This document shows positions 19,019 to 27,926 of a stretch of DNA of 64,000 nt, piece by piece. The stretch is from Nitrosospira briensis. Its GTDB lineage: Bacteria; Pseudomonadota; Gammaproteobacteria; Burkholderiales; Nitrosomonadaceae. The stretch spans positions 248,001 to 312,000 of the forward strand of contig NZ_FOVJ01000003.1 in assembly GCF_900115125.1 (NCBI RefSeq), written 5' to 3'. The position numbers were made by a program, and so were the translations under genes. Numbering within the stretch: position 1 is the stretch's first letter; each line of letters opens with the position of its first letter. The notes under the pieces are model-generated. The model searched no databases and had not been told where the DNA came from. It saw only the letters and a list, made by a program, of their open reading frames with translations.

Positions 19019-19426
19019 ATGGCTACCAAAATTTTCGTGAATCTGCCGGTAAAGAATCTGGACAAATCGGTGGAGTTTTTTACCAGGCTCGGCTTCACGT
19101 TCAACCCTCGATTTACTGACGAGACTGCCACTTGCATGATCGTGGCGGACAATATATTCGTCATGCTGTTGATCGAGGACAAGTTCAAGACTTTTACCCC
19201 CAAAGAAATTTGCGATGCGGCGAAGAGCACAGAAGTGCTCCTTTGTCTTTCTTCAGAGAGCCGGGAAAAAGTCGATGAAATGGTACGCAACGCAGTCGCT
19301 GCCGGCGGTGCAACCTACAACGAGCCACAAGACCACGGTTTCATGTACGGGCATGGATTTCAGGATCTGGATAGTCATATCTGGGAGATCGTCTTCATGG
19401 AACCTGATGCAGCAAACCATGGCTGA
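19019..19426 (+). CDS. VOC (glyoxalase/bleomycin-resistance fold) family protein
   Basis: 135 residues with the two beta-alpha-beta-beta-beta modules of the vicinal-oxygen-chelate fold: KIFVNLPVKNLDKSVEFFTRLGFTFNP at the start and GFMYGHGFQDLDSHIWEIVFM at the end. The latter His/Glu segment is where metal ligands usually sit. The sequence is like the 'lactoylglutathione lyase-like' subfamily found widely in proteobacteria, whose substrates are mostly unknown. GGAGGG lies four bases before the ATG. It is monocistronic between nrdA and the rhomboid gene. Confidence 0.85.
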   Translation: MATKIFVNLPVKNLDKSVEFFTRLGFTFNPRFTDETATCMIVADNIFVMLLIEDKFKTFTPKEICDAAKSTEVLLCLSSESREKVDEMVRNAVAAGGATYNEPQDHGFMYGHGFQDLDSHIWEIVFMEPDAANHG

Positions 19427-19444
19427 AAAAGTGTATTAACCCCT

Positions 19445-20605
19445 CTACGGCTCGGGGGTCAATTGACGCGATTGCCTGGCCATTTCCAGCGCATCGCGGA
19501 TCTGCTCGGGTTTGTTGGCGCGCAGTCCTTCCGCCAGGGCGCGCGATGCGTCCCTGCGGCGCTCGGCATACTGGCGCAGCATTTCCACGGTGGCGGCGGA
19601 AGGCAGGGCAGGATCGGGGGGCAGATGGGAAAGCTGCTCAAAACTTTCTTCGTAACGGTCACCGACAGCGATATCGATGCGCCCCGCAAGCTCGTCGAAG
19701 GAAACGCCCCCTTGCTTGCCCTCGTCCAGTATGTTCTGCCATGTCCGGGTGATCGCGGCATCGTCCCGTAGGAATTCTCCAATCTCCTGGCGTGTCAATA
19801 CCTCTTCACTCCATCGATAAGTGCGCACGGGGATCTGGGTGACCAGGATGATAATCGCGAGTGCAAAAGCGCCGCCCGCAAGCAGACGGGTGCGGCGGAG
19901 TCGACGGGATGAGCCGCGTCCGCCTGCCTCGGCAGGTCGTGCGAATATCATCGCACCCAATATTCCAGCCGCAAACCCACCGATATGGGCAGCATTATCG
20001 ATACCGGTAATTAGAAGGCCGAGAACAAGGCTGACGGCTGCAAAGCCGGCAGCACCCCAGAAAAACCAGCGGAAATCACGTGGATGGAGATTGCCGCGCT
20101 CACGCCACATAAAGACCAGCAGGGCGCCACATATGCCGAAAATGGCCCCTGACGCGCCACCGGAGATGGCCAGCCCCCTATGTGCGACGAGCGACAACAG
20201 GTTGCCCGCCAGACCGCTGGCAAAATAGATGCACGCGAAGCGCACGTGTCCATACATGCGTTCGACAAGCTGGCCGACGTCCCAGAGCGCACAAAGATTC
20301 AACGCCAGATGGACAACGCCAAAGTGGAGGAACATCGCACTCCCCAGCCGCCACCATTCCCCGTCTTGCGTAGCCGGGCCAAAATTGGCTCCCCATGCCA
20401 ACTGGACGCTATTGGAAGAGTGCCATAGACCTGCGCCACCGGCGAGCATGGCCGCAAAAACCACGAGATTGATCACTCCGAGCAGTTTCGTAACCGGCAC
20501 TGCGGGAATTTGCTGATGAAGAAGATCGTGGAGAGGCAGCATTGGATAGTGGACTCGTTCTCCTGGAATCATTATCATGCATGACGATGAAATTTGCTTA
20601 TGCAA
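19445..20605 (-). CDS. Rhomboid family intramembrane serine protease
   Basis: Rhomboid core with six to seven membrane helices, the WR-type segment GEWWRLGSAMFLHFGVVHLALNL, the nucleophile GGASGAIFG (Ser in GxSG) and the catalytic His in NAAHIGGFAAG, so the Ser-His dyad is complete. A C-terminal periplasm- or cytosol-facing domain of ~120 residues follows the last helix (TYRWSEEVLTRQE onwards). The open frame starts at 20605; the family-like N-terminus MLPLHDLLHQQIPAVPVTK at 20542 may be the true start, since the upstream 21 residues are not rhomboid-like. The 5' end overlaps the possible start of the divergent TIGR03790 gene. Confidence 0.88.
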   Translation of the reverse strand: MHKQISSSCMIMIPGERVHYPMLPLHDLLHQQIPAVPVTKLLGVINLVVFAAMLAGGAGLWHSSNSVQLAWGANFGPATQDGEWWRLGSAMFLHFGVVHLALNLCALWDVGQLVERMYGHVRFACIYFASGLAGNLLSLVAHRGLAISGGASGAIFGICGALLVFMWRERGNLHPRDFRWFFWGAAGFAAVSLVLGLLITGIDNAAHIGGFAAGILGAMIFARPAEAGGRGSSRRLRRTRLLAGGAFALAIIILVTQIPVRTYRWSEEVLTRQEIGEFLRDDAAITRTWQNILDEGKQGGVSFDELAGRIDIAVGDRYEESFEQLSHLPPDPALPSAATVEMLRQYAERRRDASRALAEGLRANKPEQIRDALEMARQSRQLTPEP

Positions 20606-21984
20606 TAAGAGAGGGGAACAGCTCTCTAATCCCGATTTGCGCAGCCCGGTTTCGCGGATTCCTCTCGACTTGGAGAGGCGCCGGGGGCGTAACGCTTACA
20701 GGTAATCAGACGGCGTCAAGCCGTGATGGTTGCAAAAGCCTTTTTTCCACGATAAAGCTTTTCGCGCCGCTTGCCAGCACGCTGCTCGCTATCCTGTTGC
20801 TTGCACCACCGCCCGGAATTGCCCAAGCGCGGGTTCAGTTACCGCACACGGCACTGACTCCCGAAGATATCGCGGTCATTATTAACGACAGCGATCCCCT
20901 GTCACGGCAAATTGGCAGTTATTACCAGAAGGCGCGCCATATTCCCGAAGGCAATGTAATCCATCTGGAGTTCCCCGCTGGCCACAGCGCATTGTCAAAG
21001 GAAGAGTTTCAGCAACTGAAGGCCGAGATTGACCGGATGGTACCTGCCCATGTTCAAGCCTACGCCGTGGCCTGGACCCTTCCCTACCGGGTGGGATGCA
21101 TGTCGCTGACGTCCGCATTGGCCTTCGGCTTTGACGAGAGCTTTTGCTCCCTCGGTTGCGGGCCGACGCAAGCCAGCCCCTATTTCAACTCTTCCAGCTT
21201 TGATCCGGCAAGCGATCACCAGTTGCGGCCCGCGATGATGCTCGCCGGCGTCGACTTCGAGCAAGTCAAGGCGCTCATTGACCGGGGTATTGCCGCTGAT
21301 CACAGTTTCCCGCACGGTAGCGCCTATCTGGTGAAAACGCCAGACAAGGAGCGTAGCGTGCGAGCCAGTTATTTTGAACTGGCTGCAAAAGAGCTGGCGG
21401 GTGTTTTTCCCATTGAAATTCTGGAAACCGAAGCAATTTCGGACCGCGACGACGTGCTTTTTTATTTCACGGGATCGGTGCACGTGCCGCAACTTAATAC
21501 ACTGGATTTTCTGCCGGGGGCCTTGGCTGATCATTTGACATCAGCGGGCGGCCAGCTCACGGATTCAAACCAGATGAGCAGCCTGCGCTGGCTGGAAGCA
21601 GGCGCCACCGCGAGCTACGGCACTGTGGTGGAGCCCTGCAATCACATGCAGAAATTTCCTTTTCCGGCTATTGCAATGTTTCACTACGCGCTCGGCGCAA
21701 GCGCCATCGAGGCTTACTGGAAGAGCGTGGCGTGGCCGGGGGAGGGCGTATTCGTGGGTGAACCGCTGGCCCGGCCATTCGCTCCCGAATTGCGCCAAAT
21801 TCGTGCCGGACAGTACGAACTGCACATCTTCTCCCCAAGCGACAGACGGCTCCGGTTTGAACAGTCCCGTTCGGCGGCAGGGCCATTCAAGCCTCTTGCC
21901 CAGCGGCCGCGGTTGCAGCGCGGCGCCAACACCGTGCGCTTTAATTTCGCTGAAACAGAAGGCTACCTCAGATTGCGATGGTGA
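20542..21984 (+). CDS. TIGR03790 family protein, secreted
   Basis: Resembles the TIGR03790 family of unknown function, with LTPEDIAVIINDSDPLSRQIGSYYQKARHIPEGNVIHL, an internal PYRVGCMSLTSALAFGFD segment and the GATASYGTVVEPCNHMQKFP region. A hydrophobic stretch, LASTLLAILLLAPPPGIAQA (~residues 77-96 of the longest frame), looks like an export signal, which suggests the real start is later than the first ATG. In-frame ATGs at 20542, 20581 and 20587 lack a ribosome binding site and none lies closer. Five cysteines in the middle, including the pair in CSLGC, may form disulfides. The C-terminal ~80 residues resemble a beta-rich add-on domain. Confidence 0.75.
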   Translation: MDSGLVLLESLSCMTMKFAYAIREGNSSLIPICAARFRGFLSTWRGAGGVTLTGNQTASSRDGCKSLFSTIKLFAPLASTLLAILLLAPPPGIAQARVQLPHTALTPEDIAVIINDSDPLSRQIGSYYQKARHIPEGNVIHLEFPAGHSALSKEEFQQLKAEIDRMVPAHVQAYAVAWTLPYRVGCMSLTSALAFGFDESFCSLGCGPTQASPYFNSSSFDPASDHQLRPAMMLAGVDFEQVKALIDRGIAADHSFPHGSAYLVKTPDKERSVRASYFELAAKELAGVFPIEILETEAISDRDDVLFYFTGSVHVPQLNTLDFLPGALADHLTSAGGQLTDSNQMSSLRWLEAGATASYGTVVEPCNHMQKFPFPAIAMFHYALGASAIEAYWKSVAWPGEGVFVGEPLARPFAPELRQIRAGQYELHIFSPSDRRLRFEQSRSAAGPFKPLAQRPRLQRGANTVRFNFAETEGYLRLRW

Positions 21985-22142
21985 GGGGCGAAAGAAGGCA
22001 TATGCTCCGATACGCATGGTCGAATTCCTGGCAAAGACGGGATAAGCCAGGAGATGCGGTAAAAAATGTTTTCCGCAAACCGGCGAATTTGAGGCTATTC
22101 TTAATCTGAGCATCGCTCGAAGTAATTGTCTGGGAGGAAAAC

Positions 22143-23180
22143 ATGCCGCTGAATAGTTATGGCGTTTTGAAAGGCAGGGCTATTTCCCGCCGCCTCGGTT
22201 CGGGGTCTTCACCCCACTACCAGATCCACATCGTGGATGAGATCGGCGTCAATTATCGAATAGCGATCAACGTGAAATCTCAATTGGCGCCATCCGAGTT
22301 GATGTATCACATCAAATCCCACTTCATCCACCCGCTCACGGAGGTCGTGTCCGTTCTACCCAGCGGCTTTAACCGGCTTGCGCCAAATCCCGAGTCGGGC
22401 GCGCTTGATCTTATCCGAGGCAACCTGGTGCAGGCGGGACTGATGACCCCCCTCCCGCATGATCTGCCTGGGCCTGATAATGATCTGAATGAGAAGCTCG
22501 ACCAGATCGTGCAGCGCGCGATGGCGGATGAGGAGGCGCTGGTCTATGCCTTCGGTGAAAGATGGGGACCGGAGAGCAATAAAGCAGACAAGTACTTCGG
22601 ATTTTTACCTGGTAACGGCATTCATGATATTCATATGAACCAGGGTAATGTGGGCAGATTTATTGCGGATGACGGGGTATGGCAGGACGGCGGCCTGCTT
22701 TTTCAGTTTCCCCTTCAGCAACAGTGGACAGCGGTTTTTTTGAAGTTCCAGTCGCAAAGCTGGCATACGGACGATGTAACGGGGCATACATTGAGCGCTG
22801 GAGAGGAACACGAACCCATCAACCCCGACCCGGTTGTGCCGCAACCCACGGAATCACTACCTGACGGCTTGGTGCGCATTATTGCGGCGCTGGTCAATTC
22901 CAAAGAATCGCCCGAAAAGGAGTGGGTTCAACTACTGAATGCCAGTGATCGCGTCATTTCGCTAGCGGGCTGGCACTTGGCCGACAAGCAGAAAGCGAAA
23001 ATGCCGTTGAGCGGAACGCTCGAGCCCGGCGCCACGCTTCGTGTCGAGGTGCAACCGCCCGCTGCCTTATCCAATAAGGGCGGTATCATCACGTTGCTGA
23101 ACCAGAACGGGTTGAAGGTGCACGGGGTATCCTATACAAAGCAGCAGGCGAATCAACCCGGCTGGACCATCGTCTTTTAG
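22143..23180 (+). CDS. DUF2278 protein with C-terminal lamin-tail domain
   Basis: 345 residues in two parts. Residues 1-225 match the YukJ/DUF2278 family (PLNSYGVLKGRAISRR, SPHYQIHI, GIHDIHMNQGN, GLLFQFP), whose function is unknown. Residues ~240-345 look like a lamin-tail (LTD) beta-sandwich: RIIAALVNSKESPEKEWVQLLNASDRVISLAGWHLADK, then a GATLRVEV turn and a GGIITLLNQNGLKVHGVSYT ending. No signal peptide is seen. GGGAGGAAAAC precedes the ATG. A terminator-like hairpin with a T-run follows, so it is probably monocistronic. Confidence 0.78.
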   Translation: MPLNSYGVLKGRAISRRLGSGSSPHYQIHIVDEIGVNYRIAINVKSQLAPSELMYHIKSHFIHPLTEVVSVLPSGFNRLAPNPESGALDLIRGNLVQAGLMTPLPHDLPGPDNDLNEKLDQIVQRAMADEEALVYAFGERWGPESNKADKYFGFLPGNGIHDIHMNQGNVGRFIADDGVWQDGGLLFQFPLQQQWTAVFLKFQSQSWHTDDVTGHTLSAGEEHEPINPDPVVPQPTESLPDGLVRIIAALVNSKESPEKEWVQLLNASDRVISLAGWHLADKQKAKMPLSGTLEPGATLRVEVQPPAALSNKGGIITLLNQNGLKVHGVSYTKQQANQPGWTIVF

Positions 23181-23207
23181 CGATCCTTTGCAGGCGTCCC
23201 GCAGGCG

Positions 23208-23237
23208 AAAAGGACGGGGTCAGTGAGTCCCTTTTTT
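23208..23237 (+). terminator. Probable intrinsic terminator after the DUF2278 gene
   Basis: aaaaggac pairs with gtccctttt (one bulged C) across an 11-base loop, followed by a run of six T. It begins 28 bases after the stop codon. Confidence 0.6.
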
Positions 23238-23260
23238 GCCAGGAACCTGCGGGCGTAAGG

Positions 23261-23297
23261 CGGTAGGCATCGCTCCCGTGAGGGGAGCGGACTACCG
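23261..23297. other. Strong intergenic hairpin between DUF2278 and argS genes
   Basis: CGGTAG (23261-23266) pairs with CTACCG (23292-23297), and inside it CGCTCCC (23271-23277) pairs with GGGAGCG (23283-23289) around a five-base loop, leaving a small internal loop. No T-run follows. It lies between the DUF2278 terminator and the argS promoter and has no assigned role; it could be a REP-like unit. Confidence 0.55.
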
Positions 23298-23380
23298 GTT
23301 TGCTGCGTTCCGCCTATCCGCCTATTCACGAAGCAATCCGGGTAAATCAAACTGGCAAGCGTAATTCATGCCAACGCCGC

Positions 23381-23386
23381 TATAAT
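23381..23386 (+). promoter_or_regulatory. Probable argS -10 element
   Basis: A consensus TATAAT lies about 29 bases ahead of the preferred argS start at 23415, implying a start site near 23392. It overlaps the first in-frame ATG at 23385, which therefore could not be translated from this promoter. No clear -35 was found. Confidence 0.45.
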
Positions 23387-23414
23387 GAGGGCTGCACATT
23401 ACCGCCATGTGGCC

Positions 23415-25163
23415 ATGATTTCGCCAGCACAGCCTGATTTCAAATCCCACTTCACCGAACTTCTGCACCCAACCCTTACCGAATTGGCGCCGCCGAGCGT
23501 GGGCGTGAACATAGAGTTCGCCCGCCCCCGGCAAGCAAGCCATGGCGATTATGCTTGTAACCTGGCGATGCAGTTAGCCAAGCCGCTGCGTAGAAATCCA
23601 CGTGAGATCGCTGCGCTGTTCGTCCATGCGCTATCCGCCTCACCTTATCTGGAGAAAATCGAGATTGCGGGCGCGGGTTTTATCAACCTGTTTCTCAAGA
23701 CATCCGCCAAGCAGCAGTTTCCGCGTCATGTGTTGGAACATGGCGAATTGTTCGGACATGTCAATATCGGTGCGGGCAAAAAGATTCAGGTGGAGTTCGT
23801 TTCGGCCAACCCGACCGGACCTCTGCACGTGGGACACGGCAGAGGCGCCGCATTCGGCGCGAGCCTGGCCAATGTGCTGGCTGCAGCCGGCTATTCTGTG
23901 GCACGCGAGTATTACGTCAATGATGCCGGCAGACAGATGGATATTCTCGCCTTATCCACGTGGCTGCGTTACCTTGAGCTGAATGGAGTGACTTCACGTT
24001 TCCCTGGCAATGCCTATCAGGGCGAGTATGTACGCGATATGGCGAGGCTGATATACAAGGCTCATGGGGGGCGTTATGTGCATGAGCCTGACTTGCTGTT
24101 CGATGGCCTCGCGGGGGAAACGGGCGACAATACCGAGGCCGAGCTCGACGGACTGATTGCCAACGCAAAAAAATTATTGGGACAGGATTATGCGTATATC
24201 CACAATTTTGTCCTGACGGAACAGCTGGGGGATTGTGGCAATGACTTGATGGAATTCGGCGTTGTTTTCGATACCTGGTTTTCCGAGCAATCCTTATTTG
24301 CCAGCGGTGCTGTCGCGCATGCGGTTGAATTGCTCGAACAAGGGGACCATCTCTATGAACAGGATGGGGCCACGTGGTTCCGCTCAACCGATTTTGGCGA
24401 TGAAAAAGACCGTGTGGTACAACGGGAAAACGGGCAATTCACCTATTTCGCTTCCGATATCGCCTATCATCTCAACAAATTCGAGCGCGGGTTCGAGCGC
24501 GTCATCGATGTCTGGGGAGCTGATCATCACGGATATATACCGCGTGTGAAAGGCGCGATGAAAGCATTGGCGCTCGATCCCGCGAAGCTTGAAATCGCGC
24601 TGGTGCAGTTCGCAGTGCTTTACCGTAACGGCAAGAAAGCGCCCATGTCCACCCGCTCCGGTGAATTTGTCACCTTGAGGGAATTGCGCAAGGAAGTAGG
24701 CAACGATGCAGCGCGGTTTTTTTACGTGCTGCGTAAAAGTGATCAGCATCTGGATTTCGATCTGGATCTCGCCAAGTCGCAAAGTAACGAAAACCCTGTT
24801 TATTACGTGCAATATGCTCATGCAAGAGTCTGCAGCGTGCTGGAACAATGGGGCGAAGATGCTGCGGTGCTGATTACTGCGGATATGAGTCCGCTTGCGA
24901 GTACCGTGGAACTGTCCCTGTTGCAAAAACTGATCGATTATCCGGAAATAGTGGAAGCGGCGGCAAAGGAACTTTCCCCTCATTTGATAGCCTTCTATCT
25001 CAGAGAACTGGCGGGTGAGTTTCACAGTTACTATAATGCTACGCGTTTCCTGGTGCCGGAGGTTCCGCTACGGCTGGCCCGGTTAGGTCTGGTAGCCGCG
25101 GTACGGCAAGTATTGAGCAATGGATTGAAACTGCTGGGCGTGACCGCACCAGCCAAAATGTAA
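23415..25163 (+). CDS. argS: Arginyl-tRNA synthetase
   Basis: Class I synthetase of ~582 residues charging tRNA-Arg. The HIGH-type motif is HVGHGRGAAFG after EFVSANPTGPL, the KMSKS-like loop is APMSTRSGEFVTL, and the C-terminal anticodon-binding part ends HSYYNATRFLV. The N-terminal Add1-like domain has NIEFARPRQASHGDYACNLAMQL. I prefer ATG 23415 (MISPAQPDF). The longer frame from 23385 adds ten residues without family character and its ATG overlaps a TATAAT. The SPOR-domain gene follows with almost no gap. Confidence 0.95.
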   Translation: MISPAQPDFKSHFTELLHPTLTELAPPSVGVNIEFARPRQASHGDYACNLAMQLAKPLRRNPREIAALFVHALSASPYLEKIEIAGAGFINLFLKTSAKQQFPRHVLEHGELFGHVNIGAGKKIQVEFVSANPTGPLHVGHGRGAAFGASLANVLAAAGYSVAREYYVNDAGRQMDILALSTWLRYLELNGVTSRFPGNAYQGEYVRDMARLIYKAHGGRYVHEPDLLFDGLAGETGDNTEAELDGLIANAKKLLGQDYAYIHNFVLTEQLGDCGNDLMEFGVVFDTWFSEQSLFASGAVAHAVELLEQGDHLYEQDGATWFRSTDFGDEKDRVVQRENGQFTYFASDIAYHLNKFERGFERVIDVWGADHHGYIPRVKGAMKALALDPAKLEIALVQFAVLYRNGKKAPMSTRSGEFVTLRELRKEVGNDAARFFYVLRKSDQHLDFDLDLAKSQSNENPVYYVQYAHARVCSVLEQWGEDAAVLITADMSPLASTVELSLLQKLIDYPEIVEAAAKELSPHLIAFYLRELAGEFHSYYNATRFLVPEVPLRLARLGLVAAVRQVLSNGLKLLGVTAPAKM

Positions 25164-25184
25164 ATGATATTCGACAGGTTTTCC

Positions 25185-25790
25185 ATGAGCCGAGATTATA
25201 AAACCCACCCTAACTCCTCATTTCCTGGCAAAAACGGAAACGTCCTCCTCCTGGGGCTGTTTATCGGCTACGCGCTAGGCCTGCTCAGCGCCATCGGTAC
25301 GTGGATGTATATCAACCAGGCACCGAGTCCGTTTATTTCCCAAGACAAGCCCGCCGATAGTCTGGCAGCAAAAAACGCTGCAAACCCGATTGAAAAAGAA
25401 CTCCTGGGCCATGGTGTCGAAGCCAAACCGGCTGCCGCCGCGGACGCCAAGCCGCGTTTTGAATTCTACAAGATACTGCCGGAGGCCGAGGAGGCGGTGC
25501 CGGAGCGCCAACTCAAGCAAGCCGCTCAGCCGTCTTCCTCTCAGGATAAGTATTTTCTTCAGGCAGGATCTTTCCAGAAAGCCGACGATGCCGACAATTT
25601 GAAAGCGAAACTGGCGATGCTCGGGGTGGAAGCATCGGTTCAAGCGGCCGATTTGCCGGAAAAAGGTATTTGGCACAGAGTACGCGTGGGACCTTTTGCC
25701 AGCGTCAGCGATAGTGACCGGGTCCGTGCATCACTGCAACAAAACGGCGTGCAGAGCAGCCTCATCAAGTCACATGAAGGAGCACAGTAA
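25185..25790 (+). CDS. SPOR-domain membrane protein (FtsN-like)
   Basis: About 201 residues. A short basic cytoplasmic N-terminus, one transmembrane helix (NVLLLGLFIGYALGLLSAIG), a low-complexity Ala/Pro/Glu-rich periplasmic linker, and a C-terminal SPOR domain (DKYFLQAGSFQKADDADNLKAKL ... HRVRVGPFASVSDSDRVRASL). SPOR domains bind denuded glycan at the division septum, and this architecture is that of FtsN-type division proteins. ATG 25185 (MSRDYKTHP) is preferred; an ATG at 25164 directly after the argS stop adds seven residues. Cotranscribed with argS, a common betaproteobacterial arrangement ahead of dsbA. Confidence 0.85.
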   Translation: MSRDYKTHPNSSFPGKNGNVLLLGLFIGYALGLLSAIGTWMYINQAPSPFISQDKPADSLAAKNAANPIEKELLGHGVEAKPAAAADAKPRFEFYKILPEAEEAVPERQLKQAAQPSSSQDKYFLQAGSFQKADDADNLKAKLAMLGVEASVQAADLPEKGIWHRVRVGPFASVSDSDRVRASLQQNGVQSSLIKSHEGAQ

Positions 25791-25855
25791 GAGGACGTTT
25801 TATACCGCGGTAGTCAGCGCGAACAAATATATAGTCTATCTCCAGGAGAAAAAAT

Positions 25856-26503
25856 ATGAATTCATTGCGTTTGCTTGCAGCGGTACTTTTACTGGTTGGC
25901 ATAAGTGCAAGCGGTATCTCCGCCGCCCGGACCGAGATTGCGGAAGGGAGTGATTACACCGTTCTGCCCCATCCTCAGCCAACCGACAGCGGGAAAAACA
26001 TAGAAGTCATAGAGTTCTTCTGGTATGGCTGCCCCCACTGCTACGAACTGCATCCGCGAATCAAGGCCTGGTTGAAGCGCATGCCGAAAGACGTAAGCTT
26101 CCGGTATGTTCCGGCCATCTTTCGTGCAAACTGGGTTCCCGGCGCAAAAACGTTTTACGCGCTGGAAGCGCTTGGAGAAAAAGACAAGCTGCATGACAAG
26201 GTTTACGACGCCATCCATCGCGACAAGACTGATCTCTCCAAGGACGAGGTATTGTTCGACTGGGTGGCAAAGCAGGGAATAGACCGGCAGAAATTCATCG
26301 ACGCCTACAATTCCTTCTCCGTTCAGAATCAGGTGTCGCGGTCAACCCGCATGTCGAAGGATTACGGCCTTACGGGCGTGCCGGCCGTAGTGGTGGATGG
26401 GAGATACATGACCAGCGGAAGAATGGGGAGCACACCTGAAGATACCATTAGAACGCTGGAGGAGTTGGTCGAGAAAGTGCGCAAGGAGCAGATAAGGAAA
26501 TAG
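25856..26503 (+). CDS. dsbA: Thiol:disulfide interchange protein DsbA
   Basis: 215-residue periplasmic oxidase with a Sec signal peptide (LRLLAAVLLLVGISASGISAA). The thioredoxin-fold active site is CPHC in EFFWYGCPHCYEL, and the cis-proline loop is TGVPAVVVDG. It oxidises cysteine pairs in exported proteins and is re-oxidised by DsbB. An AGGAGAAAAAAT site precedes ATG 25856. It follows the argS-SPOR pair by 65 bases. The isomerase DsbC is encoded separately at 36588-37301, so the periplasmic disulfide system is split in this window. Confidence 0.94.
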   Translation: MNSLRLLAAVLLLVGISASGISAARTEIAEGSDYTVLPHPQPTDSGKNIEVIEFFWYGCPHCYELHPRIKAWLKRMPKDVSFRYVPAIFRANWVPGAKTFYALEALGEKDKLHDKVYDAIHRDKTDLSKDEVLFDWVAKQGIDRQKFIDAYNSFSVQNQVSRSTRMSKDYGLTGVPAVVVDGRYMTSGRMGSTPEDTIRTLEELVEKVRKEQIRK

Positions 26504-26519
26504 CGCGAATTTCCAAGCG

Positions 26520-27269
26520 TTGAAAGTCATCATCAGCGGCGCGTCCAGCGGACTGGGCAGGGCATTGGCGCAACACTATGCCGATATGGGCGCCACACTT
26601 GGGCTGATTGCAAGACGCGGGGATTTATTGCAAGTCCTTGCGGCGGAATTATCTTCCGATGTGTCTGTCTACGAAGCCGATGTTCGCGATGCGCCGGCTA
26701 TCCGTACGGCTGCGCAGGATTTCATGTGCCGCCATGGCTGTCCCGATATCGTCATCGCCAATGCCGGCATCAGCCGTGGAACGCTTACCGAATACGCCGA
26801 AGATACTGTAGTTTTCGAGGACATCCTCGCGACTAACGTCGTCGGCATGATCAATCTCTTTCAGCCGTTCACTGCTGCCATGCAGAAAGCCGGGCAGGGC
26901 AGCCTGGTCGGTATCGCCAGTGTCGCGGGTTATCGCGGCCTGCCCGGCAGTGGCGCCTACTCGGCTTCCAAAGCCGCCGCTATCAGCTATCTGGAAAGCC
27001 TGCGTGTCGAAATGCACGGTAGCGGCGTATCCGTCGTCACCGTTTGTCCCGGCTATATCGTTACGCCCATGACGGAGAATAATCCTTTCCGTATGCCCTT
27101 CCTCCTGCCAGCGGAAGACGTTGCAAAAAAAATTGTGCACGTTGTCGAGAGCAAGACGTTGTTCGCCGTGATTCCCTGGCAAATGGCAGTCGTTGCGCCA
27201 GTATTGAAATTACTCCCCAACTTTCTTTATGATCGGCTGTTCGCCCATGCGCCGCGCAAACCGCGATAG
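26520..27269 (+). CDS. Short-chain dehydrogenase/reductase (SDR) family oxidoreductase
   Basis: 249-residue classical SDR. The cofactor loop is SGASSGLGRALA, NAG is present as IANAGISRG, the catalytic tetrad is Ser in IASVAGYRG with YSASK, and SVVTVCPGYIVTPM follows. Start is TTG 26520; no ATG is in frame near the N-terminus, and the glycine loop starts at residue 6, so little can be missing. The C-terminal hydrophobic tail (PWQMAVVAPVLKLLPNFLYDRLF) suggests membrane association, as in SDRs acting on lipids. It follows dsbA by 16 bases. Substrate unknown. Confidence 0.88.
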   Translation: MKVIISGASSGLGRALAQHYADMGATLGLIARRGDLLQVLAAELSSDVSVYEADVRDAPAIRTAAQDFMCRHGCPDIVIANAGISRGTLTEYAEDTVVFEDILATNVVGMINLFQPFTAAMQKAGQGSLVGIASVAGYRGLPGSGAYSASKAAAISYLESLRVEMHGSGVSVVTVCPGYIVTPMTENNPFRMPFLLPAEDVAKKIVHVVESKTLFAVIPWQMAVVAPVLKLLPNFLYDRLFAHAPRKPR

Positions 27270-27340
27270 CCGGTACACGAAGAACAGTTAACGCATTATT
27301 TTCTGCTGCGGCTCACCTATGTACCGACCTATATACCAAC

Positions 27341-27369
27341 TTGGGTACCGATAGGTATACAGTTATAAT
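27341..27369 (+). promoter_or_regulatory. Probable sigma-70 promoter of msrA with 12-bp direct repeats
   Basis: TTGGGT (27341-27346) and TATAAT (27364-27369) are 17 bases apart, giving a start near 27376 and a leader of ~27 bases. Upstream and overlapping are three imperfect 12-base units in register (27317-27328, 27329-27340, 27341-27352: ctatgtaccgac, ctatataccaac, ttgggtaccgat), possibly a regulator-binding array. Confidence 0.55.
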
Positions 27370-27402
27370 TTTCAAACCGGACAACCTCAAGGGGTGACGA
27401 CA

Positions 27403-27879
27403 ATGACGGAAAAAGCGATTTTTGGAGCAGGCTGTTTCTGGGGCGTTGAAGCTGCGTTTCGGAACGTCAAGGGCGTGAGCGAGGTAATATCGGGATATTC
27501 GGGCGGACATTTCAAAAACCCAGGCTATCACGACGTGTGCACAGGTAAAACCGGCCATGCGGAAGTGGTGCAAGTGAAATATGATCCCTCGCAGGTTGAC
27601 TACGATACCTTGCTCCACGTGTTCTGGGACTGCCACAATCCTACTACGCGCAACCGGCAGGGGCCGGACGTAGGTACGCAGTACCGCTCGGCAATATTCT
27701 TCTACACGCCCGAGCAGGAGGCCGCGGCGAAGGCATCCAGGGAAAAATTAGAGCAAAGCGGTCGATGGCGCGAGCCCATCGTGACCGAAATCTCTCCAGC
27801 TGCCGAATTTTATCCGGCCGAGGAATATCATCAACGCTACCTGGAAAAGCGCGGTGTCACAGGGCACTGCCATACCTGA
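27403..27879 (+). CDS. msrA: Peptide methionine-S-sulfoxide reductase MsrA
   Basis: Repairs oxidised methionine (S-epimer). The active site [12 protein letters not shown] carries the catalytic Cys, with [25 protein letters not shown] and the [22 protein letters not shown] segment. [23 protein letters not shown] is replaced here by the near-identical [20 protein letters not shown]. The C-terminal GHCHT holds a further Cys that may act in recycling. ATG 27403 follows AAGGGG by eight bases. A promoter with direct repeats lies upstream. Standard length of 158 residues. Confidence 0.95.
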   Translation: MTEKAIFGAGCFWGVEAAFRNVKGVSEVISGYSGGHFKNPGYHDVCTGKTGHAEVVQVKYDPSQVDYDTLLHVFWDCHNPTTRNRQGPDVGTQYRSAIFFYTPEQEAAAKASREKLEQSGRWREPIVTEISPAAEFYPAEEYHQRYLEKRGVTGHCHT

Positions 27880-27926
27880 CGGCCAGGCTTGCCACGGTGT
27901 CTTGCAAGGCGGCAGAAGCGAGCTTC

